In this document: piece by piece, positions 10,784 to 24,100 of the stretch | Position numbering within the stretch: the first letter of the stretch is position 1 | How the letters are laid out: each line of letters starts with the position of its first letter | Assembly: GCA_963971305.1 (NCBI GenBank) | Contig: OZ020303.1 | Coordinates: 43,202,106-43,266,105 of the forward strand | Length of the DNA: 64,000 nucleotides | Reading direction: 5' to 3' | Source: Arcuatula senhousia | Taxonomy: Eukaryota > Mollusca > Bivalvia > Mytilida > Mytilidae | Position numbers and translations under genes: made by a program | Notes under the pieces: model-generated | What the model saw: the letters and a program-made list of their open reading frames with translations, nothing else | Database searches by the model: none | What the model was told of the DNA's origin: nothing

Positions 10784-13700
10784 ATCATTAAAATGGGAGC
10801 AGATAATTCAAAGCCAAAGGTCAACCCAAAGGAGATCAACTCCATACCAAACGAATGTCCGATGCACCAAGAAAAAGGAAAACTAGATATGAATGCAAAT
10901 GCATATCCCTCTGAATGTCCAATGCATCAAGAACAAAAAAAGTCCATTCCAAGTGAATGCCCTATGCACCAGGAGCAGAATAAGGAGAATGAAATTGATC
11001 CTAGAAATATGGTACTGACTGCTTTTAATATTGACATGGGGGTACCAAATTTCCTGTTACATGCACAATGTATTTATGGAAGACAATCAGCTACAAAAAT
11101 TAAAATCCACCAGACTCTAAACTTTACATTTATACTTTCTATCAAGATATAAATTTACAAACCATGAAATTTAAACAAAAAATGTTTTCAGGGGTAAACC
11201 ATAAAAATTGATACATACATGAATAACTTATACATGGTCTACTCAATCATTCAATGATTAAATGATAGTTTAACCAGAATCATCTTTTTATAAATTGAAT
11301 TTCTTGATTTTTATTAGATGCCGCCACCAAATCAACGGCCAGCACCAGACCAACCATTTCCACTTCCAACCAACAGAGTTGTCTCAAACATACCTAAGGC
11401 TGGTACAGACGAGAACTGGGTTTATCCATCACAACAAATGTTTTGGAATGCTATGTTACGGAAAGGTATGAGATAATTTACACAAGTTATTGCAGTCTTT
11501 TATAAATATAAGAGACTATAGATGAACCTCATGAAATTTTACACACTTTTTGACCATATCAAGGATAACACATTGCATTAAGAGCCTCCAAAAATGAGTA
11601 GAGAAAGGCATCAGTGTCATAGCAGATGCATTTGGTTGATGGAGGAAGCAAAGAGGTACCAATCTGGCATTCGATTGTCAAAAGTCTGGATGGGCAACAG
11701 CAAAACCAGTAAACACGAACCAACAGCACAAAGAAACAAAAAAACACAAAATCAACAAGCAGGAATCAAAAACACTAATCCTAAAAATATGAGTTTGCAA
11801 GACACAATAGAAGTTAGTCTGTATTAACATAATTATACCTCCACTTCTTAGGATGCATATCGATGTACACCATTTTACATTTGTCCATCCTTGGTTCCAA
11901 AGTTCAATGGTCTCTTAGACTAGTTCTGTCAAGGCATAGTTGCAAAAGCAGGGGATAGGCTCACAGATTTCATGTTTTAATCAATGATCTTAACAGATAA
12001 ATTCTAAATTATCTACATGAACAATTATTATAACTATTGAAAACTAGGAAGAGAACTAATATGTCATAATAATGATGACTTCATGAAATCGTAGCTGTAA
12101 GGGCTGTTCCAGAATTAATTGTGTGGGGGGTCGGGAGGAATTTCTATTACATATATGATGGGTGGTGGGTGTTTTAGAAATATTTTGTGAAGAAACAATG
12201 ATAAACATTAATTATTTTTTGATGGGTGGTGGGGTAGAGAAAAAAGTGCCTCCCGACCCCCCATACATTTAATTCTGGAACAGCCCTAAAGGGAAACTTT
12301 AATTTGTCTTTAAATATATTTTAGGTTGGAGATGGCGTGAGTCTGAAATAGAATCTAAAGACATGGATGATATTATTAAAATTCACAATGCAAACAATGA
12401 ACAAGCATGGCTAGAGGTTTTGAAATGGGAAGCTATGCATGTCAGGTAATAATTTTTGGTTAACAATGTACTAATATTGCTAGAAAAGTAATAATGAGAT
12501 GTGGAATAAATGTACACAACTTACATACATGTATATGAAAGGTAATTTAAAAAAATCAATTCCACAAGTCATGAAAAGGGAAGCAATGCATGTCATTAAT
12601 TACTTTTGACTCACTTGGAACTTAAAGGCTAAAGGTGTAAAATGGAATGCCTTTTATGTCATGGTATGAGTTTTGGTTAACAATAAACTAATAATGCTTA
12701 GTCTTGAAATGGAAAGCCATGCATGATCAGGTTTCCTAGGTCATGATTTTTTTTCTTCCCAATACAAATAACAAGCAAGCATAAATAGAAATGTTTGTGA
12801 GTGTAAATGTCATTTCATAGGAGTGATGAAAATCAGTCAGTAACTGACAGAATTGATTTTACCAATTTACAAACTTAGTATGATTTTGAAGAACTCTGAA
12901 GGCTTGTTATATATTTTTTAAAATCCTTATATTTTTTCCAAAGTTAATTTATTGTCATATGTAGTCTCCGTCATGTTTTAATTTCATTTTCAGTGAATGT
13001 ACTGATCCCAGGTTAAAAAGGTTTGGAGGAAAAGCTTCTGATTATTCACCTAGAGCTAAAATAAGAAACTGGCTAGGGTAAGATTTGGGTTAAACACAAA
13101 TCTCTTAATATAATTTCATACATATGTATCATAACTACAAAAAAGACAACTTAAATATTGTCTTGCTTCAAGCAAGTTCCTTGCCAATTTTTGCCTGTTT
13201 GTCTATCTTCCTACAGTAAAATTTCAACATTAACATCTTTAAAGGCTAATATGAATAAGCCAATGCTTAGCTGTGAGCACAGCATAATTATTCAATTTGC
13301 CTAATTTGATAGGGGAAAAAAAGAGAGAAAAAAATGTTTAAACTTGATAATCATAAAACACTTCTTTCAAATGTTCAAAATTAAATGTTTGCAAACGGCT
13401 TCATGAATTCAGCGGTTGAATATGAAATTAGTTCAATTGCAACCAAAGTGACTTAAGATTTTCATTTGTACAAGTGGTACATTTCTGATGTTTGGCATTT
13501 GATCGGTCAAAAAATATTGCTGATTTTGCCTGGATAAGAACATTGTCTGAATCAAATTTAAAGCTTATGCATACAAAATTATAAAAGTTAAAAAAACAAC
13601 AACATCCATTAGTTTTATTGAGTTTGTTTATTTTTACAAGTCAAAAGCACTTTCATAGCTTATCATAGAAGATAATGAGGCCAAACAAAAATGTATGTGT

Positions 13701-14384
13701 GTTTACTGTCACATGTTGAAAAAAATTAGGGTCGGTAGGTAGGAAATTAATTTTTTTTTATAATTTTTTTTTACCTTGAGTCTATGGGGGCAGCTTTGTG
13801 ACTTTAACAGTGCTTAATGGAAAATGCCCAAAAAAACTTTAGGGTAGGGGGGTAAAAATTAGGTAGGGTCGGGTGACAGTAAACTCACCTACTTTTTTTT
13901 TTGGCCTGAGATGTATGCGCCACAACCTACATTTATTTATGACAATTAAAAAATCCACTATGGAAAATAACCTGAAAAACTTGAACAACTTTGTAGATAA
14001 AGATAAAGGGGAAACAATATCCTTTTCTCCAGTATCAATCATTCGTTAAGCTGTCAGACATGTTTTTTTAGATATTTATTTTCTTTGTATCTTTTTTATA
14101 GGTATGATCTTCCATTTGACAGACATGACTGGATTGTAGATAGATGTGGAAAGGAGGTTCGTTACATTATAGATTATTACGATGGTGGAAAAGTCAAAGA
14201 CAATTATGAATTTACCCTATTAGATGTCAGGCCAGCTTTAGATTCTGTTGGTGCATTTTCAGACAGGATGAAAGTTGCATTTTTACGATGGAGAATGGAT
14301 CTGCAAGATAAATTTTCTGGAAACTCATCAAATGATATGAAGGTTCACACAGATGTTGTGAAACATGGTGAATCAAAATCATAA
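10784..14384 (+). CDS. HCCS: Holocytochrome c-type synthase (cytochrome c heme lyase)
   Basis: Five exons: 10784-11011 (ATG 10793), 11318-11465, 12325-12445, 12994-13077 and 14102-14384 (TAA). All have AG/GT borders and compatible phases, giving 284 aa; animal HCCS is about 270 aa. The enzyme sits in the mitochondrial intermembrane space and attaches heme to the CXXCH cysteines of cytochrome c. The variable N-terminus has three CPMHQE repeats (residues 22, 42 and 56), the CP heme-regulatory motif of this family. Conserved blocks follow in order: [76 protein letters not shown] and [11 protein letters not shown]. His143 in [10 protein letters not shown] corresponds to the heme-ligating His154 of human HCCS. 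The acceptor at 10783 implies a noncoding upstream exon. A possible poly(A) signal AATAAA lies at 14733-14738. Confidence 0.97.
11628..11775 (+). repeat. Dispersed repeat in HCCS intron 2
   Basis: The block 'gaagcaaagaggtaccaat...ggcattcgattgtcaaaagtc...aaaccagtaaacacgaac' recurs at about 42975-43110 and, as a shorter piece (agtccgaaagggca...), at about 50535-50600. Short open frames in these copies come from the shared repeat, not from genes. Confidence 0.65.
12101..12286. mobile_element. Harbinger-like MITE, copy 2
   Basis: It has the same GGGCTGTTCCAGAA TIRs as 1377-1532, with TAA at 12098-12100 and 12287-12289. It lies in HCCS intron 2, 38 bases before exon 3. It holds about 30 more internal bases than copy 1, including 'gtgcctcccgaccccc', which mirrors the left subterminal sequence. 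Confidence 0.85.
13702..13883. mobile_element. MITE-like element in HCCS intron 4
   Basis: TTTACTGTCAC (13702-13712) and GTGACAGTAAA (13873-13883) are perfect inverted ends. Just inside them are TTAGGGTCGG on one side and TTAGGTAGGGTCGGG on the other. No unambiguous target duplication is seen. Confidence 0.5.
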
Positions 14385-15284
14385 TACTTGACTTTGTACA
14401 GAGCAATACTCACATTTACTACCATGCAGAGTTCATTGAAAAACTTAATTAAGAAATGAGTTGTATTTTGTTCATTTTGGGTGGCGCTGTGGTATACATT
14501 GTAGTTGTATTTAAAAATATTCTGAAAAATTAAATTTAAGAATTCAATCTGAAATTCTGAATATGTTGATTTCTTGTGGTTATCACGGTTATAAGCTCGC
14601 GCTCAGCGGGAGCTAAATTGACTGAGTATAATGCCTCAAACCGGAAGAGGTATAAGCTAGTCAGAAATCCGCACCCAATAACACGGAATGCAAAATTGAA
14701 TTCCTTTTTTGTAATTTTCAATTTTAAAAAATAATAAACATAGTTATTGTATAAAAATATTTTTTTCAAGTATTTCCAGCTATGAAATGTTTTAAATATA
14801 GAGAATTAAAAAAAATAGTACTACTATTTTGGCGTCCATTCTTATCACTAGAGGTCGCGCCCATCATAACAAAATGTCAGAAGCGCGGGAACCTGTCATT
14901 CTTATTTTCGCGAAACAAGACCCCCCTCAAAAGCGGTGCATTGTCAACCAAACAAATAACTTGAATGTTTCAGCAGACAAATTTCATTTCCTGCAGTCAT
15001 TACATTTACTTTGTCCCCAGTAAACATATTTGTTTTTGTTTTAATTTCTCTCTAGCCGGCTTAGAATTCGAAAATGAAAGTAGAAAATTCTTAGGGTGTT
15101 CTCTGCGAGGTCCGCACAAATTCACTTCCTTGTTCTGTTTGCAATAAAATCATGCAAAAGCTTGAGTTTCTTGATGTTATTTAAAGATAATGAGTTAATT
15201 AAATTATGAGGAATCATATACAAGAAAGTTACTTAATCTGCGGGACCTTTCAGGTTTAACCTGTATCATTTTTACGATAAACGA
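14385..15284. other. HCCS 3' flank, no gene seen
   Basis: Presumed HCCS 3' UTR followed by unique AT-rich sequence. Short open frames here have no recognisable domain or splice support. Confidence 0.5.
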
Positions 15285-15900
15285 GATAATTTTACGATAA
15301 ACGAGACGATTTTAATTTTAAAATTATTAATTTTCCTAATCTACAGAGCAATATACCTACTTCTCCTGCATACGGTGTTTATATTTCACAACTTATTCGA
15401 TATGCCAGAGCTTGCACACATTTCACAGATTTTTTGATCAGACACCGATTTCTTCGTGACCGACTTTTGGAGCAGGGCTATAAGAAAATACGTCTCATAC
15501 GATCACTGAAAAAATTCTTTCTTCGTTATCAGCCACTGGTAGAAAAGTTCAAAATTGAGTTAAAAGATATGATAGTTAATTGTTTTAATTAGTGTTTGAC
15601 TGGTCTGCTGTACTGAGATGATCACCTCAATATCCCTATTGTGTCTCACAACTATGGTGTGATCTATGGTCATTACCGGATCCTAAGATCGCAATGGAAG
15701 AGGGAGGTTTGGCGCCATAAAACCTGGTTTAACCCACCATTTCGTTTGAAATGCCTGTACCAAGTCAGGACCATTGCGATCCACCAATTCTCCGGTATGA
15801 CTGATTCGTTTTTGTCATTTTCTCTGGACTATGAGATTGATCATTCAAGTTCGGTAGTTTTGTTATTACCTTTATATATTAGTGTTAGGTGTTTGAAAGA
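15285..15900 (+). mobile_element. Truncated Penelope-like element, RT C-terminus and 3' UTR
   Basis: An open stretch ending with TAG at 15590-15592 reads ...YDKRDDFNFKIINFP..., SPAYGVYISQLIRYARAC, TDFLIRHRFLRDRLLEQGY and so on. It is parallel to the C-terminus of the RT at 32189-34528 but clearly from a different family. It is 5'-truncated near 15285, where a 17-base direct repeat (tttacgataaacgaga) sits. The 3' UTR (15593-15900) recurs at 57445-57640, 57879-58171 and 60926-61232, and as a scrap at 5309-5366. It is a dead fragment, about 100 residues of the RT tail. Confidence 0.82.
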
Positions 15901-16119
15901 ATAAGTTTTACCTTTTAAACTGGTTGCTATATAAAGTGATGGTATAAACTATTGTGATAGGGCTGTCCATGTGTCAATATGTTATGCCTCACTGTACCAT
16001 CTCTTTATCTGCTACCCCTGCTAAACCACTTAATAGATTTTCATGAAACTTTCATGCAACTATGATGGCAATATCAATATGCCTCTCCAATAATTCTGTT
16101 TTTCTCAATGATATTTACC

Positions 16120-17550
16120 CGTGTCGCCTTAGGCAAAAGCAGGTCTAGGAGTCGGGTCACTCTGTCCGTCCATAACCTTATAGAGTGTCTGTCTTGTGTA
16201 ATCTGATTCTCAAAAACCAAACTCTAGATCTTTCTGAAATTTTACACAGTGATTACAGATATATGAAGATGTGCACATCCCCTTTTGGGATCATTTTATA
16301 ATTCCATTTAGAAATGAGGGGCCCTAAAGGGACCAAAAATATTTTTTTTATTTGTTTCCACAATAACTTTTGTTTTGGTTGACCAAATGATTTGAAACTT
16401 AAAAGTAATGTTACTTACAATAAAAGAAAGGTTGAGGTTGATTTTGAATGACCCCGCTTTATTCGTTTAGAAATTAGGGACCCAAAAGGGGCAAAAAAAT
16501 GAAACTTTTATTTGTTTTCCAAAATAACTTACGTTCTGATTGACTGATTGATATGAAATTTTACGATAATGTTCCTTACCATAAAATGATTCATTGGCCT
16601 GATTTTTTTAAAAGGTCTCCCCTTTTTTGTTGAGAAATTAGGGGCCTAAAAGGGAAAAATCTAACTTTTTTATTTATGGCTTGATTTTGAAAAAAAAAAT
16701 GCAAGTTAATTTTTGTCATACATGTATATTGGATATAAAGTGGAAGATAAATTTCTTCTTGACCCCACCTTTTCTGTTTAGCAATTAGGGGGTCAAAAGG
16801 GGGAAATTTAAACTGATTGTAAGTCTTTAAATTGGGATGCATGTGACAAATATGCATTTTCAGTCCACCATAGGATTTAAGTGTCAAAAACTATTGACTG
16901 TCCAGTTTGGGCCTAGAACATACAGTGTTCACTTGTTAACAGGGGCTGCTCTGGCTCAACTGGACCCCCTGCTCAATGGGTTTGGGGTGTATAGATGTAG
17001 GACCAGCAGCAGTTAAAGGTTTATGAGCACCTCTATATCTCAAGAACTATAAATCTTAGAATGAAAATTGGTATGCTTATGCCCAAATAGTAGCTTCGCA
17101 CAGTTGCATCAACATCTTTTGACCTTAACCTTGATTTTCCGGTTGAATAACTGACAATTTTAAATGCATATGTCCCAGTAGAAGCTTAACTTAGTATCAT
17201 CCTCATCTTTAGACCTTGACCTATGAATTTACAGTTGAGCGACTTATGTAACAAAGTATATTTTTTATGTGCAGGAACTATAATCAAAGGTTTACAAAAC
17301 TGAATATGTTCATTTATAAGTGCTCAACTATTACAGCAGCATCCTCATCTTTTGACCTTGACCTTGGATTTCCTGTTGAGTAAATTTGATCGTTTTTATT
17401 GGTATTTCGGGGCAGTGTGAGTTCAGGTATATTTTTCTCTCTCTAACATTTATAAGTTAATGAATGTATAGTGGAATAACTAGGTATTCTAATGGTGCTG
17501 GCAGGCGAAACATACTTTAGTTTTTACTCTTGTTTGTAGCAGTTTTTGTC
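16120..17550. repeat. Dispersed cassette with internal tandem repeats
   Basis: From 16300 to 16830, four diverged units of about 135 bases share 'attaggggnccnaaaggg', 'tttatttgtt' and 'cataaaatgatt'-like pieces. The following stretch repeats 'atcttttgaccttgaccttg' at about 17115, 17215 and 17350. There is no coding frame. It resembles the other tandem-containing cassettes in the window in organisation but not in sequence. Confidence 0.55.
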
Positions 17551-18182
17551 AGCAACTACTAATCACAGACTCTTTGTATTTTGTATACAGGATCAGCAAA
17601 CTATGGGATGTGATTTGAAGTCTATTTCTTTCCTACTTCCTGTTTAACGAAACCTGGCCATTTGTTAATTCAACAGATTTTTGTTCTATATATGCATGGA
17701 TAGTAACAAAAATTTGATTTACCAATTTTATTACTTTATTTTCTATAACAAAAATTTACAAAAAGATAAAAAATAATACAAATTTAGAAAACAAGCTTAC
17801 ATTTACATGTAATACTTTAATTTTTTATAAAGGATATTGTTTACAGAAATAAAAATATTACTTTGCAAAAAAATTTATCACAGATCATCATTTTATGTTA
17901 GCAACCTTATAAACATCTACACATGTGAACAACAAGACACCTGGTATATGTATTAATATAAGTGAACCATGAACATGTTAATAATATATATATATATCAA
18001 GGAAGAAAACAACTTGTATGTATACAAAACAGCTTTCTATAAAAAAAATGAACAGATATAGAGAAAATGACAATGATTTTGCTGATTTGAATCATGCATC
18101 TAAGGATTTCATATTACACTGTGTTGAAATTGCTACAACATTTACATACAATATAACACTACCATGAAATAAAAGGCATGAC

Positions 18183-21100
18183 TTATAATTCATCTTTAAC
18201 ATTAGGAGTTACTGTTCTGTCAACTTTGATTTCTGGTTCTTTATGGAGCTTTTCCTTTTTAGGTGGCACTGTTTGTTTTCTCCCTCTGTGGTAAATTTGA
18301 AACCGTCTTTGTTCAATTTCAATGACGTCTTCCATATTCATGATTGTTTTATTACTGGATTGATTATCTCCAGATAAATTGAACCGAAACTGGTGGTTTA
18401 CCATGAAGAGGAATTGCAAAACATTGGGATAATTCATTACTCCATATTGATGGGGTCTATATTCGATGGCACTGAACGAAATTTCTTGAGAATTTGATTC
18501 TGGCGTTACAAGGACATATAAAGATGGCATTTCCACGATTTCTTCTTCTAATCCAATTGCTTTAAAATCTTCAATTGTTGGTAGGACAAATTTCACAAAG
18601 TTGAAATATTTCTCTAGCCGCACTGCAATTGCTTTCATAAAGGATGGTGCCTCAGGCTCATCTTAGAGAGAAAAAAAGAAGAAATTTATACATTTTTTAT
18701 AAATTCTAAAGAGAAAAAAACTTGGAAACTGACTCTCAAGCATTTCAATTTTTTTAATTTGAACTTTATGAAATTATCTTTTTTTCTGTATATTTAATTC
18801 TTTTCTTGTATTGTGTGTATTAATGCTCATATAAGTGATAGATTTAGACAAACCAATACATACATAACATATTTGATCAAAAATTGTATAAATTTGTGTT
18901 TTTCACAATATAGTAAAGAGCAGCATTTGTTCTGGGCATGTTTAACTGTTGTAGAGAGCACAACTCATATCAGAGAGCTCTACAGCAAGTTCCCGGGAAA
19001 GATTTGCCTAATGCTGATATTGATTTTTTTCATACGGATATGCTTCTCACAATTTCACGTGCACACAGGTTTGATGTGAGTTTTAAAATAATTACCAATT
19101 TTGCTACTCCCCTTCCAAAAATTTTCTTTGTAAATATAGAACAAGGAGAAATATATTCTGATGACAATGAGTTACTTCATTTTTTAAGTAAAGCAAATTT
19201 TATTCATTTTTTTACTTTTTCTTTTTTTACGCTCATTGCCCCAAATACCTCGTCCCAAACTGAACGGTCTAGAAAATGAACTGATGAAAATAAAAATAAA
19301 TACAATCAAAGTATCCACGTCTTTTCGGGAATGGGGTAATCTAGATCTTATATTCTGAATTCTAAACTATTTTATTCCTCAATTGAGGCGTTGAACTCTG
19401 TCCTATGAGGGCCAAAAAGAGGATCCAGCTTTGATGTTTCATGGTATAGGGGGGAGCTTTCTTCAACTCAAAAGGTATGTAACAAGAGGCTCCCAGGAGC
19501 CTGAATCGCTCACCTGGTCTTGATGTTGACCCTATACTTTTGTAGAGCTAAATGAGCTGAACATTTAAGCAAGCAACAGCTTTTCTCTACCTGCAATAGT
19601 TTTCATTCTATAGGCCAAAAACACAATTTTTCACCTATAAAGGGCCATAACCCCTATAAGGAGTCATCTGACAACTTCGACCCTATGGAGACTTTTGTAG
19701 AGTTAAATGAGCTGAACATTTCAGCAAGCAACAGCTAATCTCTATCTGCAATAGTTTTCATTCTGTAGGCCAAAAACATGAAAAATCGCTTTTTTCAGAG
19801 GCCGTAACCCCTATAAGGGGTCACCTGACAACTTCGACCCTATGGAGAATTTTGTAGAGCTAAATGAGCTGAACATTTAAGCAAGCAACAGCTAATCTCT
19901 ATCTGCAATAGTTTTCATTCTGTAGGCCAAAAACATGAAAAATTGCTATTTTTCAGGGGCCGTAACCCCTATAGGGGTCATCTGACAACTTCGACCCAAT
20001 GGAGAATTTTGTAGAGCTAAATGAGCTGAACATTTAAGCAAGCAACAGCTAATCTCTATGTGCAACAGTTTTCATTCTGTAGGCCAAAAACATGAAAAAT
20101 CTTTATTTTTCAGGGGCTGTAACCCCTATAAGGGGTCATCTGACAACTTCAACCCTATGGAGAATTTTGTAGAGCTAAATGAGCTGAACATTAAAGCAAG
20201 CAACAGCTAATCTCTATCTGCAATAGTTTTCATTTTGTAGGACAAAAACATGAAAAATCGCTATTTTTCAGGGGCCGTAATCCCTATAAGGGGTCATCTG
20301 ACAACTTCAACACTATGGAGAATTTTGTAAAGCTAAATGAGCTGAACATTTCAGCAAGCAACACCTAATCTCTATCTGCAATAGTTTTCATTCTGTAGGA
20401 CAAAAACATGAAAAAACGCTATTTTTCAGGGGCCGTAACCCCTATAAGGGGTTATGTGACAACTTCGACCCTATGGAGACTTTTGTAGAGCTAAATGAGC
20501 TAAACTTTTAAGCAAGCAACAGCTAATCTCTATCTGCAATAGTTTTCATTCTGTAGGCCAAAAACATGAAAAATGGCTATTTTTCACCTTTAAGGGGCCG
20601 TAACCCCTATAAGGGGTCATCTGACAACTTTGACCCTATAGAGACTTTTGTAGAGTTAAATGAGCTGAACATTTAAGCAAGCAACAGCTAATCTCTATCT
20701 GCAATAGTTTTCATTCTGTAGGCCAAAAACATGAAAAAATGCTATTTTTCACCTTCAAGGGGCCGTAACCCCTATAAGGGGTCATCTGACAACTTTGACC
20801 GAAGGGAGACTTTTGTAGAGCTTTTGATGCTGAATCAGTAGCGTGGCCTCAGATTTCCTCTATCTCTTATACTTTTTGATTTATAAGCCAAAAACAGTAG
20901 TCTGACCCCCCTAGTCTATTTTTAGTAACGGCGGCCATGTTTTTTAACGGATCAAAAATCAAAACACAAGTTTGGTGCAGGACACCCTAAGGATTATTCA
21001 TACCAAGTTTCATTAAATTCTGTTTGGTAGTTTCAGAGGAGAAGATTTTTTAAAAATTGTTAACAGACGACGACGACGACAGACGACGACAGACGACAGA

Positions 21101-24100
21101 CGACGACGACGGACGCCAAGTGATGGTAATAGCTCACATGGACCTTCGGTCCAGGTGAGCTAAAAATACAATTAAGCTGTTCATTGACATCTTGTGTTTT
21201 TGCTGTGCTCGCATTTAGGCAATGCCTATCTCATATTAGAAATACTAACATTCAATGTAACAAAATAGCTACATATTGGTCTATTTAACAAAATAGCTAC
21301 ATATTGGTCTATTTTATGTTTTGTGTAATGCAAAATTACTCATTTTCCTTGCTCACTTCGAAAAGAAAAACATATCTAAAGACACCTGCACATGGTATAT
21401 TTCATTTTTTAAAATATTCGTTAAAATTGCACCTAACACAAGTGATTTTCCTTTTCGTTTTTCGTTTTTCAAAAAATTTTTTCAAATTTCTTTTTTTCAA
21501 TTTTTTTTTTTTATATTTTGAATAGGAAAATGGCCCATTTTCCTTTTCGTTATTCATTTTCCTTTTCGATTTTGAATAGGAAAATGACTCATTTTCCTTT
21601 TCGTTATTCATTTTCCTTTTCATTTTTCATTTTCCTTTTCGATTTTGAATAGGAAAATGGCCCATTTTCCTTTTCGTTATTCATTTTCCTTTTCAAATTT
21701 TTTTTTTCAAAACTTTTTTTTTTAGATTTTTTTGTTTAGATTTTGAATAGGAAAATGACCGATTTTCCTTTTCGTTTTTCATTTTCCTTTTCGATTTTGA
21801 AGAGGAAAATGGCTCATTTTCCTTTTCGTTTTTCATTTTCCTTTTCGATTTTGAATAGGAAAATGGCCCATTTTCCTTTTCGTTATTCATTTTCCTTTTC
21901 AATTTTTTTATTCAAAATTTTTTTTTTTAGATTTTTTTTTTTAGATTTTGAATAGGAAAATGACCGATTTTCCTTTTCGTTTTTCATTTTCCTTTTCGAT
22001 TTTGAAGAGGAAAATGGCCCATTTTCCTTTTCGTTATTCATTTTCCTTTTCAATTTTTTTATTTCAAAATTTTTTTTTTTAGATTTTTTTTTTTAGATTT
22101 TGAATAGGAAAATGACCGATTTTCCTTTTCGTTTTTCATTTTCCTTTTCGATTTTGAAGAGGAAAATGGCCCATTTTCCTTTTCGTTATTCATTTTCCTT
22201 TTCAAATTTTTTTTTCAATTTTTTTTTTTTTTAGATTTTTTTTTTTTAGATTTTGAATAGGAAAATGACCCATTTTCCTTTTCGTTTTTCATTTTCCTTT
22301 TCGATTTTGAATAGGAAAATGGCCCATTTTCCTTTTCGTTATTCATTTTCCTTTTCAATTTTTTTATTTCAAAATTTTTTTTTTTAGATTTTTTTTTTTA
22401 GATTTTGAATAGGAAAATGACAGATTTTCCTTTTCGTTTTTCATTTTCCTTTTCGATTTTGAAGAGGAAAATGGCCCATTTTCCTTTTCGTTATTCATTT
22501 TCCTTTTCAATTTTTTTATTTCAAAATTTTTTTTTAAATTTTTTTTTTTAGATTTTGAATAGGAAAATGACCGATTTTCCTTTTCGTTTTTCATTTTCCT
22601 TTTCCATTTTGAAGAGGAAAATGGCCCATTTTCCTTTTCGTTATTCATTTTCCTTTTCAAATTTTTTTTTTCAATTTTTTTTTTTTTTAGATTTTGAATA
22701 GGAAAATGACCAATTTTCCTTTTCGTTTTTCATTTTCCTTTTTTTTCTTTTCAAATTTTTTTTTTCAAATTTTTTATTTTTCGATTTTTCTTTTTTTTTT
22801 ATATTTTGAATAGGAAAATGACCCATTTTCCTTTTCGTTATTCATTTACCTTTTCGATTTTGAATAGGAAAATGACTCATTTTCCTTTTCGTTATTTATT
22901 TTCCTTTTCAAATTTTTTTTTCAAAATTTTTCCTATTCGTTATTCATTTTTCTTTTCAAATTTTTTATTTTTCGATTTTTCTTTTTTTTTATATTTTGAA
23001 TAGGAAAATGACCAATTTTCCTTTTCGATTTTGAATAGGAAAATGACTCATTTTCCTTTTCGTTATTCATTTTCCATTTCGTTATTCATTTTCCTTTTCA
23101 AAAATTTTTTTCAAATTTATTTTTTGGATTTTAGTCAGATTTTGAATAGGAAAATGACCCATTTTCCTATTCGTTTTTCATTTTCCTTTTCGATTTTGAA
23201 TAGGAAAATGGTCCATTTTCCTTTTCGTTATTCATTTTCCTTTTCAATTTTTTTTATTTCAAAATTTTTTTTTTTAGATTTTGAATAGGAAAATGACAGA
23301 TTTTCCTTTTCATTTTTCATTTTCCTTTTCGATTTTGAAGAGGAAAATGGCCCATTTTCCTTTTCGTTATTCATTTTCCTTTTCAATTTTTTTATTTCAA
23401 AATTTTTTTTTTTAGATTTTTTTTTTTAGATTTTGAATAGGAAAATGACCGATTTTCCTTTTCGTTTTTCATTTTCCTTTTCGTTTTTCATTTTCCTTTT
23501 CGATTTTGAAGAGGAAAATGGCCCATTTTCCTTTTCGTTATTCATTTTCCTTTTCAAATTTTTTTTTCAATTTTTTTTATTTTAGATTTTGAATAGGAAA
23601 ATGACCAATTTTCCTTTTCGTTTTTCATTTTCCTTCTTTTCTTTTCAAATTTTTTATTTTTCGATTTTTCTTTTTTTTTTTTATTTTGAATAGGAAAATG
23701 ACCCATTTTCCTTTTCGTTATTCATTTACCTTTTCGATTTTGAATAGGAAAATGACTCATTTTCCTTTTCGTTATTCATTTTCCTTTTCAAATTTTTTTT
23801 TTCAAAATTTTTCCTATTCGTTATTCATTTTTCTTTTCAAATTTTTTTTTTCAATTTTTTTATTTTTCGATTTTTCTTTTTTTTTTATATTTTGAATAGG
23901 AAAATGACCAATTTTCCTTTTCGATTTTGAATAGGAAAATGACTCATTTTCCTTTTCGTTATTCATTTTCCATTTCTTTATTCATTTTCCTTTTCAAAAA
24001 TTTTTTTCAAATTTATTTTTTGGATTTTCTCAGATTTTGAATAGGAAAATGACCCATTTTCCTTTTCGTTTTTCATTTTCCTTTTCGATTTTGAATAGGA

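Noticed and set aside
21304..23895. Many overlapping open frames of Lys/Glu/Asn/Ser or Phe/Ser-rich peptides
   Set aside because: They are translations of the GGAAAATG/CATTTTCC satellite in both strands and have no independent coding support.
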